In this document: positions 32,527-43,119 of the stretch, piece by piece | Layout: each line of letters starts with the position of its first letter | Position numbering within the stretch: the stretch's first letter is position 1 | NCBI GenBank assembly: GCA_949358305.1 | Contig: OX442314.1 | Location: 53,453,369-53,517,368 of the forward strand | Origin: Strigamia acuminata | Taxonomy: Eukaryota; Arthropoda; Chilopoda; Geophilomorpha; Linotaeniidae | DNA length: 64,000 nucleotides | Direction: 5' to 3' | Notes under the pieces: model-generated | Seen by the model: the letters and a program-made list of their open reading frames with translations, nothing else | What the model was told of the DNA's origin: nothing | Databases searched by the model: none | Made by a program: the position numbers and the translations under genes

Positions 32527-33785
32527 TTTGCAGTGGTGCAGGGAGCATAAAAATTGGACTGTTGATGAGTGGAAGAAGGTCATATTCAGTGACGAATCAC
32601 GTATGTGTATTGGGAGTGGAGATGATTGTGGAAAATTTGTGTGGCGCAGAGTTAATGAAAAATTTAAGAATGAGTGTTAGTTAAAAACAGTTAAATTTCC
32701 ACAATCATTAATGGTGTGGGGTTCCATGTCATGGCAAGATGTGCATTGTCAACACAACTGTGAATACTGATGTTTACATGGACATTATTGAATTATTTTT
32801 ACTACACACAATCGAGGATCAATTTGGTTGTGAGTGTTTGGACGGACGCCACGTGGTCGAGGGAGAGCCACGGGATGCTGGACACAACACGCACGATAGG
32901 ATTCACTCTGAAATACACAAGAGACACAAGTTTAGTTTAAGGTAAGCTTTATTGATGTCTAGGGGTATGATGTGGTGTCTCCCAGTGCATTTCCCAATGC
33001 GATGGCGACGGATAGCCATCCCTAACTAGACCGCGTGGCACGTCGGCCATTGGCCGAATGACACACGTGGTCGGAATACTATTTGGCCGCTTCGTCGCTG
33101 CATTCACGGAGAACGCAGGTCGGGCACGGTGAACACGGACTATCAAGTCCCGACGTGCGACAGAGTCGCCACGCCAATCGCTGGATTCATCATCGCCACC
33201 AGTCTGGAAGAGCGGTCGTGGAAGCGACCGTTTGCCATGCTGGTTGCTAGAGAACTCTCTGGCTTCTGCGGAGCCCCACCACTTCTGGAAGGGCACTTCC
33301 GGGGCCCAATTGGTCGAAGCCAACGGCCCGAAGCTCTACCTGGTTGCGGGGGACCGCAACAGGTTGCGCACAAGAAACACGTGGTGCGCCAGAGCTGTGG
33401 AGTGCTGTGTGTTGCAGGTAAGTGACACAGCCTGCGTGGGCAGCTGGTCACATGGTGACTCTGATGACTTCATCTTCCAGGATGATAACGCCTCTTGCCA
33501 TAGAAGTAAAAAGGTGAAGAATTTGCTCTAAATTAAAGGAATTACCACTATGAAGTGGCCAGCACAAAGTCCAGATTTGAATCCGATAGAAAATGCCTGG
33601 TGGAAATTGAAACTTTTGGTTCATGAGAAAAAGCCAACCAATAAAACCGAACTTGCTGCAGCTCTAACTGCAAGCTGGAAAGAAATTCTCCACCAGTATT
33701 GTCAAGTACGTACTTGTTAGTTCAATGCCTCAACCCGTAAAGGCTGTCATTCGAGCAAGAGGAGGATCCACAAAGTACTAATAAC
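32527..33785 (+). pseudogene. Tc1-type transposase relic, split by an insertion
   Basis: Left part (32527-32830) translates to WCREHKNWTVDEWKKVIFSD (first catalytic Asp) and SLMVWGSMSW; right part (33465-33785) to DDFIFQDDNASCHRSKKVK (second Asp) and WPAQSPDLNPIENAWWKLK (third acidic residue). Stops and a frameshift occur in both, and 634 bp of unrelated DNA separates them. The DDE spacing after removing the insert fits a DD34E transposase. The 3' tail (33785-33880) is shared with the MITE at 21948-22137. Confidence 0.85.
32831..33464. mobile_element. GC-rich insertion inside the Tc1 relic (solo-LTR-like)
   Basis: The insert begins TGTGAGTGTTTGGACGG and ends near CACATGGTGACTCTGA, exactly between the EDQFG and DDFIF codons of the transposase. 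It is much GC-richer than its host. ORFs of about 100 codons on both strands have no recognised motif. Size and composition suit a solo LTR or a small non-autonomous retroelement; a target duplication is not certain. Confidence 0.6.
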
Positions 33786-34139
33786 AGATTTTTTTTGCCT
33801 GATTAAATACTTTTTTCCTCAGGTGTGATAACAAATTTCTGTAACTTTTTTTATTTTGTTTAATTTTGTTTAATAGTTCTTCTGTGGCAACTAAAATTAC
33901 TAATGACCCAACACAACAGGTCGTGCCTCATTTTGAGAATGAAACTGACCAATCAGTGGCAAAGTTGGATCAATACGTAATGTCCAGTTATGAGGACATA
34001 TTTCGCATGGGAGTGGACACTTATACGGTAAAATGTAAGAGATATGATATATCCAAGCATTATTACACTTATTAATTACAAGATTTAACTACAAAATTAA
34101 ATTAGAGATCCAATATTTTACGTACGGGCCACCCAACGG
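33786..34139. other. Tc1 3' end and unassigned open stretch
   Basis: 33786-33880 is the Tc1 non-coding tail. 33866-34075 is open in the plus frame (SSVATKITNDPTQQVVPHFE) without a recognised family; it may be retroelement sequence upstream of the Gypsy RT fragment at 34140. Confidence 0.3.
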
Positions 34140-34376
34140 ACATTCACTTGTGTCAAGATGCAGTTCCAGTAGTTTTACCGTCCTCGCCCAGTCCTACATC
34201 CTAAACGAGCAACGGTTAATTTCGAAATTGACCGACTCGTTGACCAGTACAACATTCTTTGTGGGCCACTCCGTTGGTCGCCGTTGTCAAGACCAACGGG
34301 ACATTACGTTTATGTGGCGACTATCGTGCCACTATAAACAAGGTCATTGTGCGTGACCCATATCCGCTGAAGTGAT
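34140..34376 (+). pseudogene. Gypsy reverse transcriptase fragment
   Basis: Two frames carry the start of a Gypsy-type RT: FYRPRPVLHPKRATVNFEID and DRLVDQYNIL in one frame, then WATPLVAVVKTNGTLRLCGD and YRATINKVIVRDPYPLK in the next. A stop in the first frame and the frameshift show decay. The sequence ends before the catalytic YxDD motif. It is not the same lineage as the intact Gypsy element at 38202, whose equivalent reads CCGDFKITVNPCLD. Confidence 0.85.
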
Positions 34377-34750
34377 TTGAACTCTTCCAAATTTAAATAC
34401 TCCGTAACATTTAATATTTTATTTTTTTTTTAGCTGGGGTTGTGATAACAAAAATATTGCATTATAGAAGTACAAAGAACAGAGTAATGCACAACACAAC
34501 AACGTTAAAACATCAGTAAGCGGTATGTTTCTAAGTTGCGTGTTTCCCTTTCTTGGTGCTTCTCCAGACAGTCTTGTTTTGTTTCCTGTGACTGTTGTGG
34601 TGAAGGCGTCTGTGAAGTATGGAAGCTAATAATTTTACTATTATTTCATTTTGTTTTAGATTATATGGTTTATGCAGCCATGCTGTAGCAGTTTAATTTG
34701 TATTGGTAAGCTTAGCGATGCAAGGAATAAAGCAGAAACAGAGTCCTCTA
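34377..34750. other. AT-rich spacer, nothing recognised
   Basis: No ORF, repeat or conserved motif could be supported in this 0.37-kb gap. Confidence 0.5.
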
Positions 34751-35296
34751 TAGGGTTTCTGTTTTCCCGCCCTTTTCCGGTTCCCGGTTCCCAGTACCAA
34801 AATGCCCGGTACTCCCGGTACTAAAAAAAAGTCAGACATTTTTTGTCAAAAATGGCCTTTTTTAGCCATTTTTCTTGGTAAAAATGACCGTTTTTCGTCA
34901 AAATGGCCAATTTTAGCCATTTTTCAATGTTATAAATAGCCATTTACCGTCAAAATGGCCATTTTTTAGCCATTTTTTTTATGTATGAACTCTTTAGAGT
35001 AGCCCACTACTTAGATAAACTTGTCATGTTTGAAGAAGCTCATGCTTATTGGTATCACTCAGACATCCGGTAAGTTATTATTTATATGTATATATTTAGT
35101 ATTTTCCCATTTCATTTTTAGTAAAAATGGCCATTTTTGTTATCAAAAATTGACATTTTCATTATTGAAACGTTACAAAAGTGTAATGTTTTCAAAATTT
35201 TCAAAATTTTCAAAATTTTCCGATTCCCGGTACCGTGATTTCTCGTCCGGTTTCCAGGAAAATCAGTACCCCGGTTACCCGGTACCGAAACCCTAG
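34751..35296. mobile_element. Non-autonomous DNA transposon with TAGGGTTTC ends
   Basis: The left end TAGGGTTTCTGTTTTCCCGC and the right end GGTTACCCGGTACCGAAACCCTA are inverted. Inside are repeated CCCGGTACC/GGTTCCCGG motifs near the ends and many palindromic AAATGGCCATTTT units. There is no transposase. No clear target duplication was found. Confidence 0.65.
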
Positions 35297-35328
35297 CTGT
35301 TTATAGTAATCAGCAGCAACGAGTTAGA

Positions 35329-35496
35329 ATGGATGTCAAGAAGCGCAATCCAATTAGATTAGGAGTAACCGTAAAGTGTCTTTCTTGCAATGAAGTAATT
35401 TCAGCAAGAAGAAGACTTAATTATTATAGGTCATTCCAGACTCGAGTTGTGGTGAAGTGTCCCACACAAAGTTGTCCATCGCATATTAGCTTAGCA
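35329..35496 (+). CDS. Zinc-ribbon-like exon (partial gene)
   Basis: An ATG-started open exon of 56 codons ends at a strong GTAAGT donor in phase 0. It encodes VKCLSCNEVISARRRLNYY and VVVKCPTQSCPSHISLA, two CxxC-type pairs suggesting a zinc ribbon. It starts 33 bp after a DNA transposon end. It may belong with the YqaJ-like fragment downstream (35752-35958), since invertebrate elements and genes sometimes combine a Cys-rich N-terminus with that nuclease, but the join is not shown. The family is unknown. Confidence 0.35.
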
Positions 35497-35751
35497 GTAA
35501 GTATAATTAAATTTTCCAATGACCTTGAAGGAATATCCCGAGGTCAAATTTTGGGTCACCAAAAAATTTGGAGAAAAATGACAAAATTTGGCATCTGCTG
35601 TTGCTCGAGGTCGCAATCAAGAACAGAATGCAGTGGATGCGTATTTGGAAGTAAGGGCTGACCAAAGTAGAATCAAATTTTCCTGGAGATTGGAAGCAAC
35701 GAGGAAATCTCTCTGAGAAGATCATCAAAGCATTTTTACCAAATCCAGGAA

Positions 35752-35958
35752 GAATGCGCAATCTTTGGTGTGATAAATTGCGAATTTTGTGTTTTCACTC
35801 AAGCCAAACCCGATAATTTATTTACTGAAACAATTCCCTTTGATAAATTTTTCTGGGAAATGGAAATGTTGCCCAAATTAATAGAATTTTGTCAAAACTT
35901 TATTGTGCCGATACTTCTATTACATGAAAAATATTCTGTATTAGTGGTGCCATCGTGA
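35752..35958 (+). pseudogene. YqaJ-type (lambda exonuclease-like) recombinase C-terminal fragment
   Basis: The translation AIFGVINCEFCVFTQ, then ETIPFDKFFWEMEMLPKLIE and FCQNFIVPIL, follows the pattern seen at the end of YqaJ viral-recombinase domains in invertebrate genomes (a 'CDFVVWT..' strand, then 'FWxxMLPKLxxFxxxxxLPEL'). The nuclease Asp/Glu/Lys core that should lie upstream is not readable, and 35500-35750 shows no consistent frame. Likely a fragment of a transposon-borne or domesticated gene. The assignment is from motif memory. Confidence 0.4.
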
Positions 35959-36549
35959 TCCTCAAAGTCCCTTCCAAAATATGAAAATGTTTAATCCTTC
36001 CCATTGTTTTTTCAATACGTATTCGTATTTCAGCAATTCTTCTTCCTTCCACATTTTCAGATACATCAAACTGGTGTTTATGTCACAGCACATATCACAC
36101 CACCAGGAAATATTGTGTTAATGGCAAATATACGGTTGAAACTTTTGTAAATGCTACATTCATGCAGGAATGCAGGCTTACAATACAAATACAAGTAAAT
36201 GCCACATTAATTTGAGAAAGCAGGCTTGCAATACAAACGCAATTCCGGAATTTAGCAATTTTACCAGAGCTCTCTTCTGGTTTCACTGTCAGACTAGTTG
36301 AGCCATTAGTTTATCCAGGGGTGACCACGTGGAGGTAGAGAGTTGGATTTTACACCCCCGAAGAAAACACCAAAACTTGCTTGTTCATCATCATTAAATC
36401 GAAATGTGCCACATCAATTGAAACAATTAAAAATACACAACTTTAGATAATAAAAAAAATGAAAATATTTCCGAAAATATTTTATATGCTGAGCTTATTG
36501 GACTTGAAAATTATTTGATAAAAGTAATTACAATCTTTCGGACGAATTT

Positions 36550-36960
36550 CAATTCGGTAGAACACAATCTACCAGAATTTGCAAACTTTTCTCGTGTTTA
36601 ACCACAACGTAATCCCGAGATAGCATGAATTTCGGTAATAAAAATGCTGGGATTGAAATTGAGGAGAAATGAAACAAATTAAAGCCAATTAAAGAAGAAA
36701 AAAGCATCGAGAATTCAACCAAATTGAATATGTCCGCCGTCTCTGCCTCCATCAGGCAACGACACAATTTACCGCGACTTGGACATTTCTCCAGTTTGTG
36801 ACCAAAACGTAGCTTTGAGCATCGGTAACACAAATATTCGCACTGAAATTGAAGATAAATGAAACAAATTACTGCAGATGAGACCATAGGAAATACCCAT
36901 CTGATCAAACAAGCCAGCGTGCCTCCATTGTGAATTCTGTCTACGGGGTTTACATTTGAA
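36550..36960 (-). pseudogene. Zinc-knuckle (CCHC) fragment, internally duplicated
   Basis: After an acceptor-like TCTTCAATTTCAG (about 36850), the minus strand reads CEYLCYRCSKLRFGHKLEKC followed by PSRGKLCRC, a CxxC-FGH-C knuckle as in Gag-type or RNA-binding proteins. About 180 bp further on, the same upstream motif (AATTTGTTTCATTT plus CAATTTCA) recurs with a diverged copy of the exon start. No complete ORF. Function unknown; probably a retroelement relic. Confidence 0.4.
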
Positions 36961-36969
36961 AAACACGAT

Positions 36970-38050
36970 ATTTATGTAAAGATAGAACCAATCTTCAATA
37001 GTAATTAATTTTTTAGATTTAGTCCTTTCGAGTTTCGACGTTTATAAATCCGTTCGAATCGATCAAAATTTGTTTTTAAACTTTTATTTCAATTTTTGTG
37101 CACATTATCAATAGTAAAAATCCATACATTCCATTATGAAATAAAATAAAATAAAATTTAAAAATAAATTACCGTATTACACGAAGTGGACAAATAAATT
37201 CAATGTTAAATTAAAATATTAAAAAGAATTAAATAAGTGTTCTTAATATTTCAACCATTTTTGCAGCAATCCTCAGTGTTTGGGTTTTTAGGCCCAAATA
37301 CACAAACACTAGTCAAAGTGACATCATGAAATATAAACACAAACACCTGATCACATGCAAAACAACATTTTGAGTGCAGATTAATTGAAGTGTTTTAAAT
37401 TTGTGTTTAATCCTATCTTAATCCAGTTCCTTGGTTATGCGTGGATATAATTCTTAATAAATAGGATCGAAAAACAATGATGATTCTGAAAATTAACGAA
37501 CACATAAAAATGCATGAATTCGAGAAAAAACATCAAAAGAAAATGGCGTGCGAAATGACATTTTCGACGATGAAGAAATGTTAACTCGAATCAAACCATC
37601 GACCCGCAATCCAGCCTTAATCTAGTACCTCGGTTATTCATTGATTACATACTGCACAAATACGACGGGAAAACCACGGGAAATAGCAACAAATACCGAA
37701 CCGAAAATGCTTCGATGCGAGCAGAAACAACGGCTGGAAACGACGCCCGAAATAGAGGAAGAAACACGTGATTGTTCCTATTGGTTGGAATCAATCTGAG
37801 GGAATTGCATCATTCTCCTTGTTCCCTCCAGAGCGGCGCTGCAACTCGGTGAGAAGGAATTTTGAATTTTGATACTCATAATCAAAAATGACAAATTGGA
37901 ATGTGAAAGCCATGAATATTGAATGAATAAACAAACATCGGTTGCCACAGCAACATATTAACGCCACAGTCCAGTCACAATACGAGGGTTTTAAAAATTT
38001 ACAAGCAGATACGGTTCATTTGCAAAAACTATTATTGCAAAGAAGAAAAT
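36970..38050. other. AT-rich spacer
   Basis: No gene or element could be supported. The segment 37560-37900 is less AT-rich but has no ORF above 60 codons. Confidence 0.5.
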
Positions 38051-38059
38051 TATAGTGCG

Positions 38060-38201
38060 CCAAAAAATATCAAATCTAGGATACAGAATGGAGAAAAATA
38101 ATTTTCAGTGATGAAAAAAGTTCAAACTTAATGGCCCAGATGGAAATAAATACTATTGGCATGATTTACGTAAAGCGGAAGTGTATTTTTCAAAGGTGGA
38201 G
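38060..38201 (+). pseudogene. Tc1-type transposase relic, target of the Gypsy insertion
   Basis: Readable blocks are RIQNGEK, IIFSDEKSS (first Asp), then frames encoding the 'NLxGPDGxxYYWHDLRKxxVYFSK' segment. The sequence KGGGSVM is cut after GGTGGAG (38195-38201) by the Gypsy element and resumes at 42796-42814. There it ends against zinc-finger flank sequence that the BEL element later split. Dead copy. Confidence 0.7.
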
Positions 38202-38392
38202 TGTTGAGTATTTAATAAATGGTAATCACACATGTTGTGCACAATGTTCACTATCACTTTATTGCTGTGGTCAGCCTGAAGGTTAACACTTAAGTGAGTG
38301 ATGGCTCATCACTAACATGACACGTGGTTTCTACATTCCTCAGTGATTGCCACTAGAGGGCGATACATAAAACCTTACTTCAATACATAACA
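38202..38392 (-). repeat. Gypsy 3' LTR
   Basis: 191 bp with TG...CA ends, apparently identical to the 5' LTR. The stop of the Gag-Pol ORF (38446) lies 54 bp before it on the element strand. Confidence 0.95.
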
Positions 38393-38445
38393 ATATTCCC
38401 CCCTTATAATGAATAAAAATGTCACAATATATAAGTTTCAATGTT

Positions 38446-41400
38446 TCATAAATTCAGTCTATCTGGTCCTTTTAATAACTCCCTCGGGCGCAAACCCTCG
38501 CGCCTCGGTGCACCAACATTTGGGTTGTTTTGGATGTTATCATTTACTCGGTGTTCCGTCACATCCCCAACCGGTTCCGGCACTTGATCCTCTTCGATCT
38601 CGACAATCTCCACATCCGATGTCCCCTGCTCCAAATCTATATCGTGATCCTCAATGTCGGTCCGGCCATCCCCACAAGTCCGCGTTGCTCCGTCGCTGGA
38701 TATCTCGCGATCCAGACGCATCTGATCGACGTGAACCGTTCTGGAAACCGCACCGACGTCTACAATATACGTCCTTGAACTCTGCACAGAACTAACGATT
38801 CCGCGCACCCATTCTGGGCCGCGTGTGTGATGTCTTTTTATCCATACCGCCTGGCCGACCTCAAAGGTACGGGCACAACGTCCGGTCTGCGCATTATGGA
38901 TCTTGTCCAACCGTTCGTGGACGTGACGTCTCATATTCGGCCTCACCAACGAAAACCGTGTTCGCATGTTCCTACAAATAAACAATTCCGCAGGAGTCTT
39001 ACCCGTTATTGCATGCGGAGTGTTTCGGTATCGCAATAAGAATCTCGTAATTTTGTGACTCGTAGTCGTATTGTCCTTCTCATCGGTCATCATACGCTCA
39101 AGCGACTCCTTAAACGTTCGCACAGCCCTCTCGGCAGCACCGTTAGAGGCGGGATGGTATGCCGGCACCAACGTCTGCTTAATTCCATTAAGCGCCAAAA
39201 ACGTCGCAAATTCTACAGAAGAAAACTGAGGACCATTGTCCGACACCAACTCGACCGGCACTCCAAAATCCGCGAACTTCCACCGTAACACCTCTATAGT
39301 CCGCTCAGATGTAGTTGTGGTCATCGGAATAACGTCAATCCACTTCGAAAAGCTATCATAAATAATCAAATAATGTATTTTCCGCAATTCGGCAAAGTCA
39401 ATATGTATGCGCTCATATGGGCCAGATGGCCACGACCATGATCTGAAGGGCGCCTCCGGAGGATCAGCTTGGCACTGCTGGCATGCATGACATTTCCTCG
39501 CAACGCTCTCTATCTCCGCGTCCAAACCCGGCCACCACACGTACGCGCGCGCAATCGACTTCATTTTCACCATCCCCGAATGCGTATCGTGCAATAAATC
39601 CAAAATGTGCGGACGATATTTAGTCGGAATCACCACACGCATTCCCCATACAATACATCCGTCATCGATAGATAATTCCTCTCGCCGACGTGAAAACGGC
39701 ATAATGTCCGGATCCTTCACATCACTCGGCCAACCATCCCCAAGATAACGCAAAACCGATCCCAACACCCTATCGTTCCTCGTAGCGGCACCAATATTCT
39801 TCGCCACGATCGGCATCTCATCGATGAACGACAACTTAAATATGTGCGATTCCACACCAACGACGCCATCCAGTATCGGCATGCGGGATAAAACGTCCGC
39901 ATTCACATTTTCACACCCGCGCTTGTATTCGATTTTATACCTAAATGTAGACAATAATAATGCCCATCGGCGAATACGCTCAGCAGCCAACGTCGGGATT
40001 CCCCGCTTGTCACCAAATATTGCCACCAAAGGAAGATGGTCGGTTACCAAAGTAAATTCTCTCCCGACGAGGTACTGATAAAACTTTTGCACGCCGCAGA
40101 CAATTGCCAAGGCCTCTCTTTCGCCTTGTGGATAGCCCCGCTGGGCCGGCGTCAAAGTCTGGGATGAATAACCAATAGGGCGCTCCTCGCCATTTGCCAT
40201 GATATGCGACAAAATGGCACCAACCCCGACCGGTGATGCGTCGCACGTCAAACGAAGCGGTTTGCGAACGTCGTAATGCACTAAAACCGCCTCAGATGTT
40301 AAAGCGCTCTTGCATTGCTGAAATGTTCGCTCACATTCCTCGGTCCATTTCCATTCCACTTTATCCTGCAAAAGACTGTATAAAGGGGTTAATTTAGTTG
40401 ACAAATCCTTTAAAAATTTACAATAATAGTTCAAAAGTCCCAAGAAAGAACGCAGTTCAGACACATTGTTCGGTGATGGCACTTTGTTTATCGCATCGAC
40501 TTTATCAGTCGTAGGATGAATTCCTTCCTTATCTATAATATGTCCCAAATATTTAATTTTCTTCTGCAAAAACTTGCATTTCTTTCGGTTCAGACAAACA
40601 TTATATTTTCTAAATCGCTCAAATAACGTTCTCAAAACCGCCAAATGTTCACTTCTTGACGGCGCAGTAGTCATGGTATCGTCCTGAAATGCCACAACCC
40701 GCTTAACACCTTGAATAATTTGATCGATTGCCCGCTGGAAGATAGCCGATGCCCCAGCAAATCCGTATACCAAACGTTTGGGGCGCATCAAACCCATATG
40801 CGTGTTTAAAGTCAAAATTTCCTGTGCCTGTTTATCAAGCTCGATCTGCTCATAAGCGTCCGAGCAATCAACGGAAGAAAATTCCTCCCCTCCGCATAAT
40901 GTCGCAAAAATGTCCTGTTGGGTAGGCAAAGGATATTGATTAATGTCCAAGCACGGGTTTACCGTGATCTTAAAATCGCCGCAACATCGCACCGATCCAT
41001 TTGGTTTTACGACGTTTACCAATGGTGTGGCCCACTCGGAATGCTCCACACGCTCCCAAATCCCTGCATCTAAATGTCGTTGAATCTGGGCCTCCACTGC
41101 CTGTTTTAACGCATATGGCACTGGCCGATGCTTGCAAAATACAGGCTTTGCGTCTTTACGTAACTTGATGGTCGCCTTAAAATCCTTTATTGGATCCTTT
41201 TTTGGCTCAAATAAACTGGAATAATCTCTTAATAAGTTCTCAACAGTATCCGGCTGATCAGATTTAATCTCGGTCACCGCAAAAATACTTTTCCAGTCCA
41301 AACTCACTTTTTCAATCCAATTTCGACCGAATAATCCCGGGCGATCCCCTTTTACCACCACCAACGGCAAAACATATGTCCTTTCCTTATATTTGATTGT

Positions 41401-42453
41401 GACATCGGTCTGTCCCTCGATCTCCACAATGCCACCGCTATATGAAAGTAACGTTATCCTGCATGGATTTAATGTCATTAATGGAAAATTCGCTTTAAAC
41501 CACTTTTCGCCCACAACAGCTACATCCGCCGCGGTATCCAATTCCATCTCCATCCGTACACCGGCAATTTCAACAGGAACCATATATTTCTTACAATTTC
41601 CGACCTTACCGATCGAGTATACTGGATACAATTCGAACGTTGGCTGTTCATCATCGCTTTCCGGTCCCCGGGCCTCGATCTTCTTCGCGAATTTTTGTTC
41701 GGGTCGAAACGTCTGCCTTTTCTGGCTTACACCTTTGGTTGTCCTCAATTTACATACTGGGGAAATGTGTCCAATTTTCCCACATGAATGACACGTCGCA
41801 CCGACGTATTTGCACCTGTCCGCGGAATGTTCGTATCCACAACGATAGCACGCCTCCCTGTCTCTATTTTTATCAAATCTTTGCCTTACCGGATGTCTCT
41901 CGTCCAATTTACTCACGGTAACGACTGGTGGCACTTTTATTTGCGTTGAATCTCGATCCACCATCTCCATGGCGGCCGCCGTGTCAACTGCATCAGTCAA
42001 TTTTAAATCCTTTTTTGACAGTAAACGTTTCTGGATCGTCTCATTCGCCAAACCGCATACGAATTTATCACGCAATGCGTCGTTCAAAAATGATCCATAG
42101 TCACATGTCGACGCCAATCGTCTCAGCTCGACGACGTACTCTGCAATCGATTCAACAGTATTTTGATCTCTTTTTAAAAACCTGAACCGCTCCGCGATGA
42201 TTATTGGAGCTGGTTTGTAATGGTCGGACAACTTCTTAACAATGTCATCCCACGTCCAATCTTTTGGCTCTGTCGGTTGCATGAGGTTTCTCAGCAACTT
42301 ATATGCGGTTCGACCCATTACCGCCATTAATGTGGATGACTGTTTATCCGCCTTTATCCCGTTAGCCAAGAAAAAATGTTGGAGACGCTCCAAATATAAG
42401 CAGAATTCTTCTTTCGTTTCATCGAACTCGCCAATTTCACCAATAATCGACAT
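38446..42453 (-). CDS. Gypsy Gag-Pol polyprotein, intact 1335-aa ORF
   Basis: One uninterrupted ATG-started frame. A Gag capsid-like region spans about 1-180 and two zinc knuckles about 201-235 (CYRCGYEHSADRC, CHSCGKIGHISPVC). The aspartic protease is at about 305 (MELDTAADVAVVG) and RT at about 480-660 with VVAFQDDTM, FQDD replacing the usual YxDD. RNase H is at about 735 (LTCDASPVGVGAILSH). The integrase H2C2 finger lies at about 960-1000 and the DDE core at about 1020-1120 (HIDFAE, SDNGPQFSS, GAAERAVRTF). No chromodomain or env is seen. Gag and Pol are fused without a frameshift, so their ratio must be set in another way. Plus-strand ORFs over this span are shadows. Confidence 0.95.
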   Translation of the reverse strand: MSIIGEIGEFDETKEEFCLYLERLQHFFLANGIKADKQSSTLMAVMGRTAYKLLRNLMQPTEPKDWTWDDIVKKLSDHYKPAPIIIAERFRFLKRDQNTVESIAEYVVELRRLASTCDYGSFLNDALRDKFVCGLANETIQKRLLSKKDLKLTDAVDTAAAMEMVDRDSTQIKVPPVVTVSKLDERHPVRQRFDKNRDREACYRCGYEHSADRCKYVGATCHSCGKIGHISPVCKLRTTKGVSQKRQTFRPEQKFAKKIEARGPESDDEQPTFELYPVYSIGKVGNCKKYMVPVEIAGVRMEMELDTAADVAVVGEKWFKANFPLMTLNPCRITLLSYSGGIVEIEGQTDVTIKYKERTYVLPLVVVKGDRPGLFGRNWIEKVSLDWKSIFAVTEIKSDQPDTVENLLRDYSSLFEPKKDPIKDFKATIKLRKDAKPVFCKHRPVPYALKQAVEAQIQRHLDAGIWERVEHSEWATPLVNVVKPNGSVRCCGDFKITVNPCLDINQYPLPTQQDIFATLCGGEEFSSVDCSDAYEQIELDKQAQEILTLNTHMGLMRPKRLVYGFAGASAIFQRAIDQIIQGVKRVVAFQDDTMTTAPSRSEHLAVLRTLFERFRKYNVCLNRKKCKFLQKKIKYLGHIIDKEGIHPTTDKVDAINKVPSPNNVSELRSFLGLLNYYCKFLKDLSTKLTPLYSLLQDKVEWKWTEECERTFQQCKSALTSEAVLVHYDVRKPLRLTCDASPVGVGAILSHIMANGEERPIGYSSQTLTPAQRGYPQGEREALAIVCGVQKFYQYLVGREFTLVTDHLPLVAIFGDKRGIPTLAAERIRRWALLLSTFRYKIEYKRGCENVNADVLSRMPILDGVVGVESHIFKLSFIDEMPIVAKNIGAATRNDRVLGSVLRYLGDGWPSDVKDPDIMPFSRRREELSIDDGCIVWGMRVVIPTKYRPHILDLLHDTHSGMVKMKSIARAYVWWPGLDAEIESVARKCHACQQCQADPPEAPFRSWSWPSGPYERIHIDFAELRKIHYLIIYDSFSKWIDVIPMTTTTSERTIEVLRWKFADFGVPVELVSDNGPQFSSVEFATFLALNGIKQTLVPAYHPASNGAAERAVRTFKESLERMMTDEKDNTTTSHKITRFLLRYRNTPHAITGKTPAELFICRNMRTRFSLVRPNMRRHVHERLDKIHNAQTGRCARTFEVGQAVWIKRHHTRGPEWVRGIVSSVQSSRTYIVDVGAVSRTVHVDQMRLDREISSDGATRTCGDGRTDIEDHDIDLEQGTSDVEIVEIEEDQVPEPVGDVTEHRVNDNIQNNPNVGAPRREGLRPRELLKGPDRLNL

Positions 42454-42604
42454 TTCTACTCACGTGAATCACCAACGTCCTTGCGAAGGTCGCGACAAAC
42501 ACAAATGGCGCACTCACGCAAAGTTGTTCACTCAATTTATTGTGTACACGAGAGAGCACAAAAGCTCATACACCACACAAAATTTATCCTATTCTCGTCG
42601 CCAT

Positions 42605-42795
42605 TGTTGAGTATTTAATAAATGGTAATCACACATGTTGTGCACAATGTTCACTATCACTTTATTGCTGTGGTCAGCCTGAAGGTTAACACTTAAGTGA
42701 GTGATGGCTCATCACTAACATGACACGTGGTTTCTACATTCCTCAGTGATTGCCACTAGAGGGCGATACATAAAACCTTACTTCAATACATAACA
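42605..42795 (-). repeat. Gypsy 5' LTR
   Basis: 191 bp, apparently identical to the 3' LTR. It should contain the promoter, but no clear TATA box was picked out. Confidence 0.95.
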
Positions 42796-42822
42796 GGTGG
42801 AGGATCTGTGATGAACAATATC

Positions 42823-43119
42823 TGAGACGTTGCACGAGCAACTTGTATAAATGAAACACTCTTTAAACTTATTAAAACTACGGATGGAGTCGGATTCGGA
42901 TCGAAGGTTGTTGTAACTCAAAGAACGATGTAGACAAGGTTACATTTGAAAAGACAGTGATAATTTTATTCAATTTTGAGTATATAAAGCAAAGGGATTA
43001 AGATAATCCCCAATTCCAAGAATACATTTAATCCGGGTCACAAGTAAGTTTTCACTTGTGCCACGGTGGTCAAAACACTCAACTAAATTATTTCACTTTG
43101 GAAACCGCCAGTTTCCACA
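42823..43119 (-). repeat. BEL 3' LTR
   Basis: 297 bp. The polyprotein stop codon (43083-43085) lies inside this LTR, so the last 11 residues are LTR-encoded. Confidence 0.95.

Larger units (their letters stand above)
38202..42795 (-). mobile_element. Complete Ty3/Gypsy LTR retrotransposon, 4.6 kb
   Basis: Two 191-bp LTRs (38202-38392, 42605-42795; TGTTGAG...TAACA) look identical by eye, so the insertion is recent. It is flanked by GGTGGAG on both sides (38195-38201, 42796-42802). On the minus strand the 5' LTR is followed by a candidate primer site, TGGCGACGAGAATAGGAT (complementary to a tRNA 3' end; tRNA not identified). A purine tract (AAGGGGGGAATAT, 38393-38405) abuts the 3' LTR. One long ORF fills the interior. 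The copy looks structurally complete. It sits inside a Tc1 relic. Confidence 0.95.

Noticed and set aside
38409-42610. Plus-strand ORFs of 60-132 codons over the Gypsy region
   Set aside because: Shadows antisense to an intact 1335-codon Gag-Pol frame.
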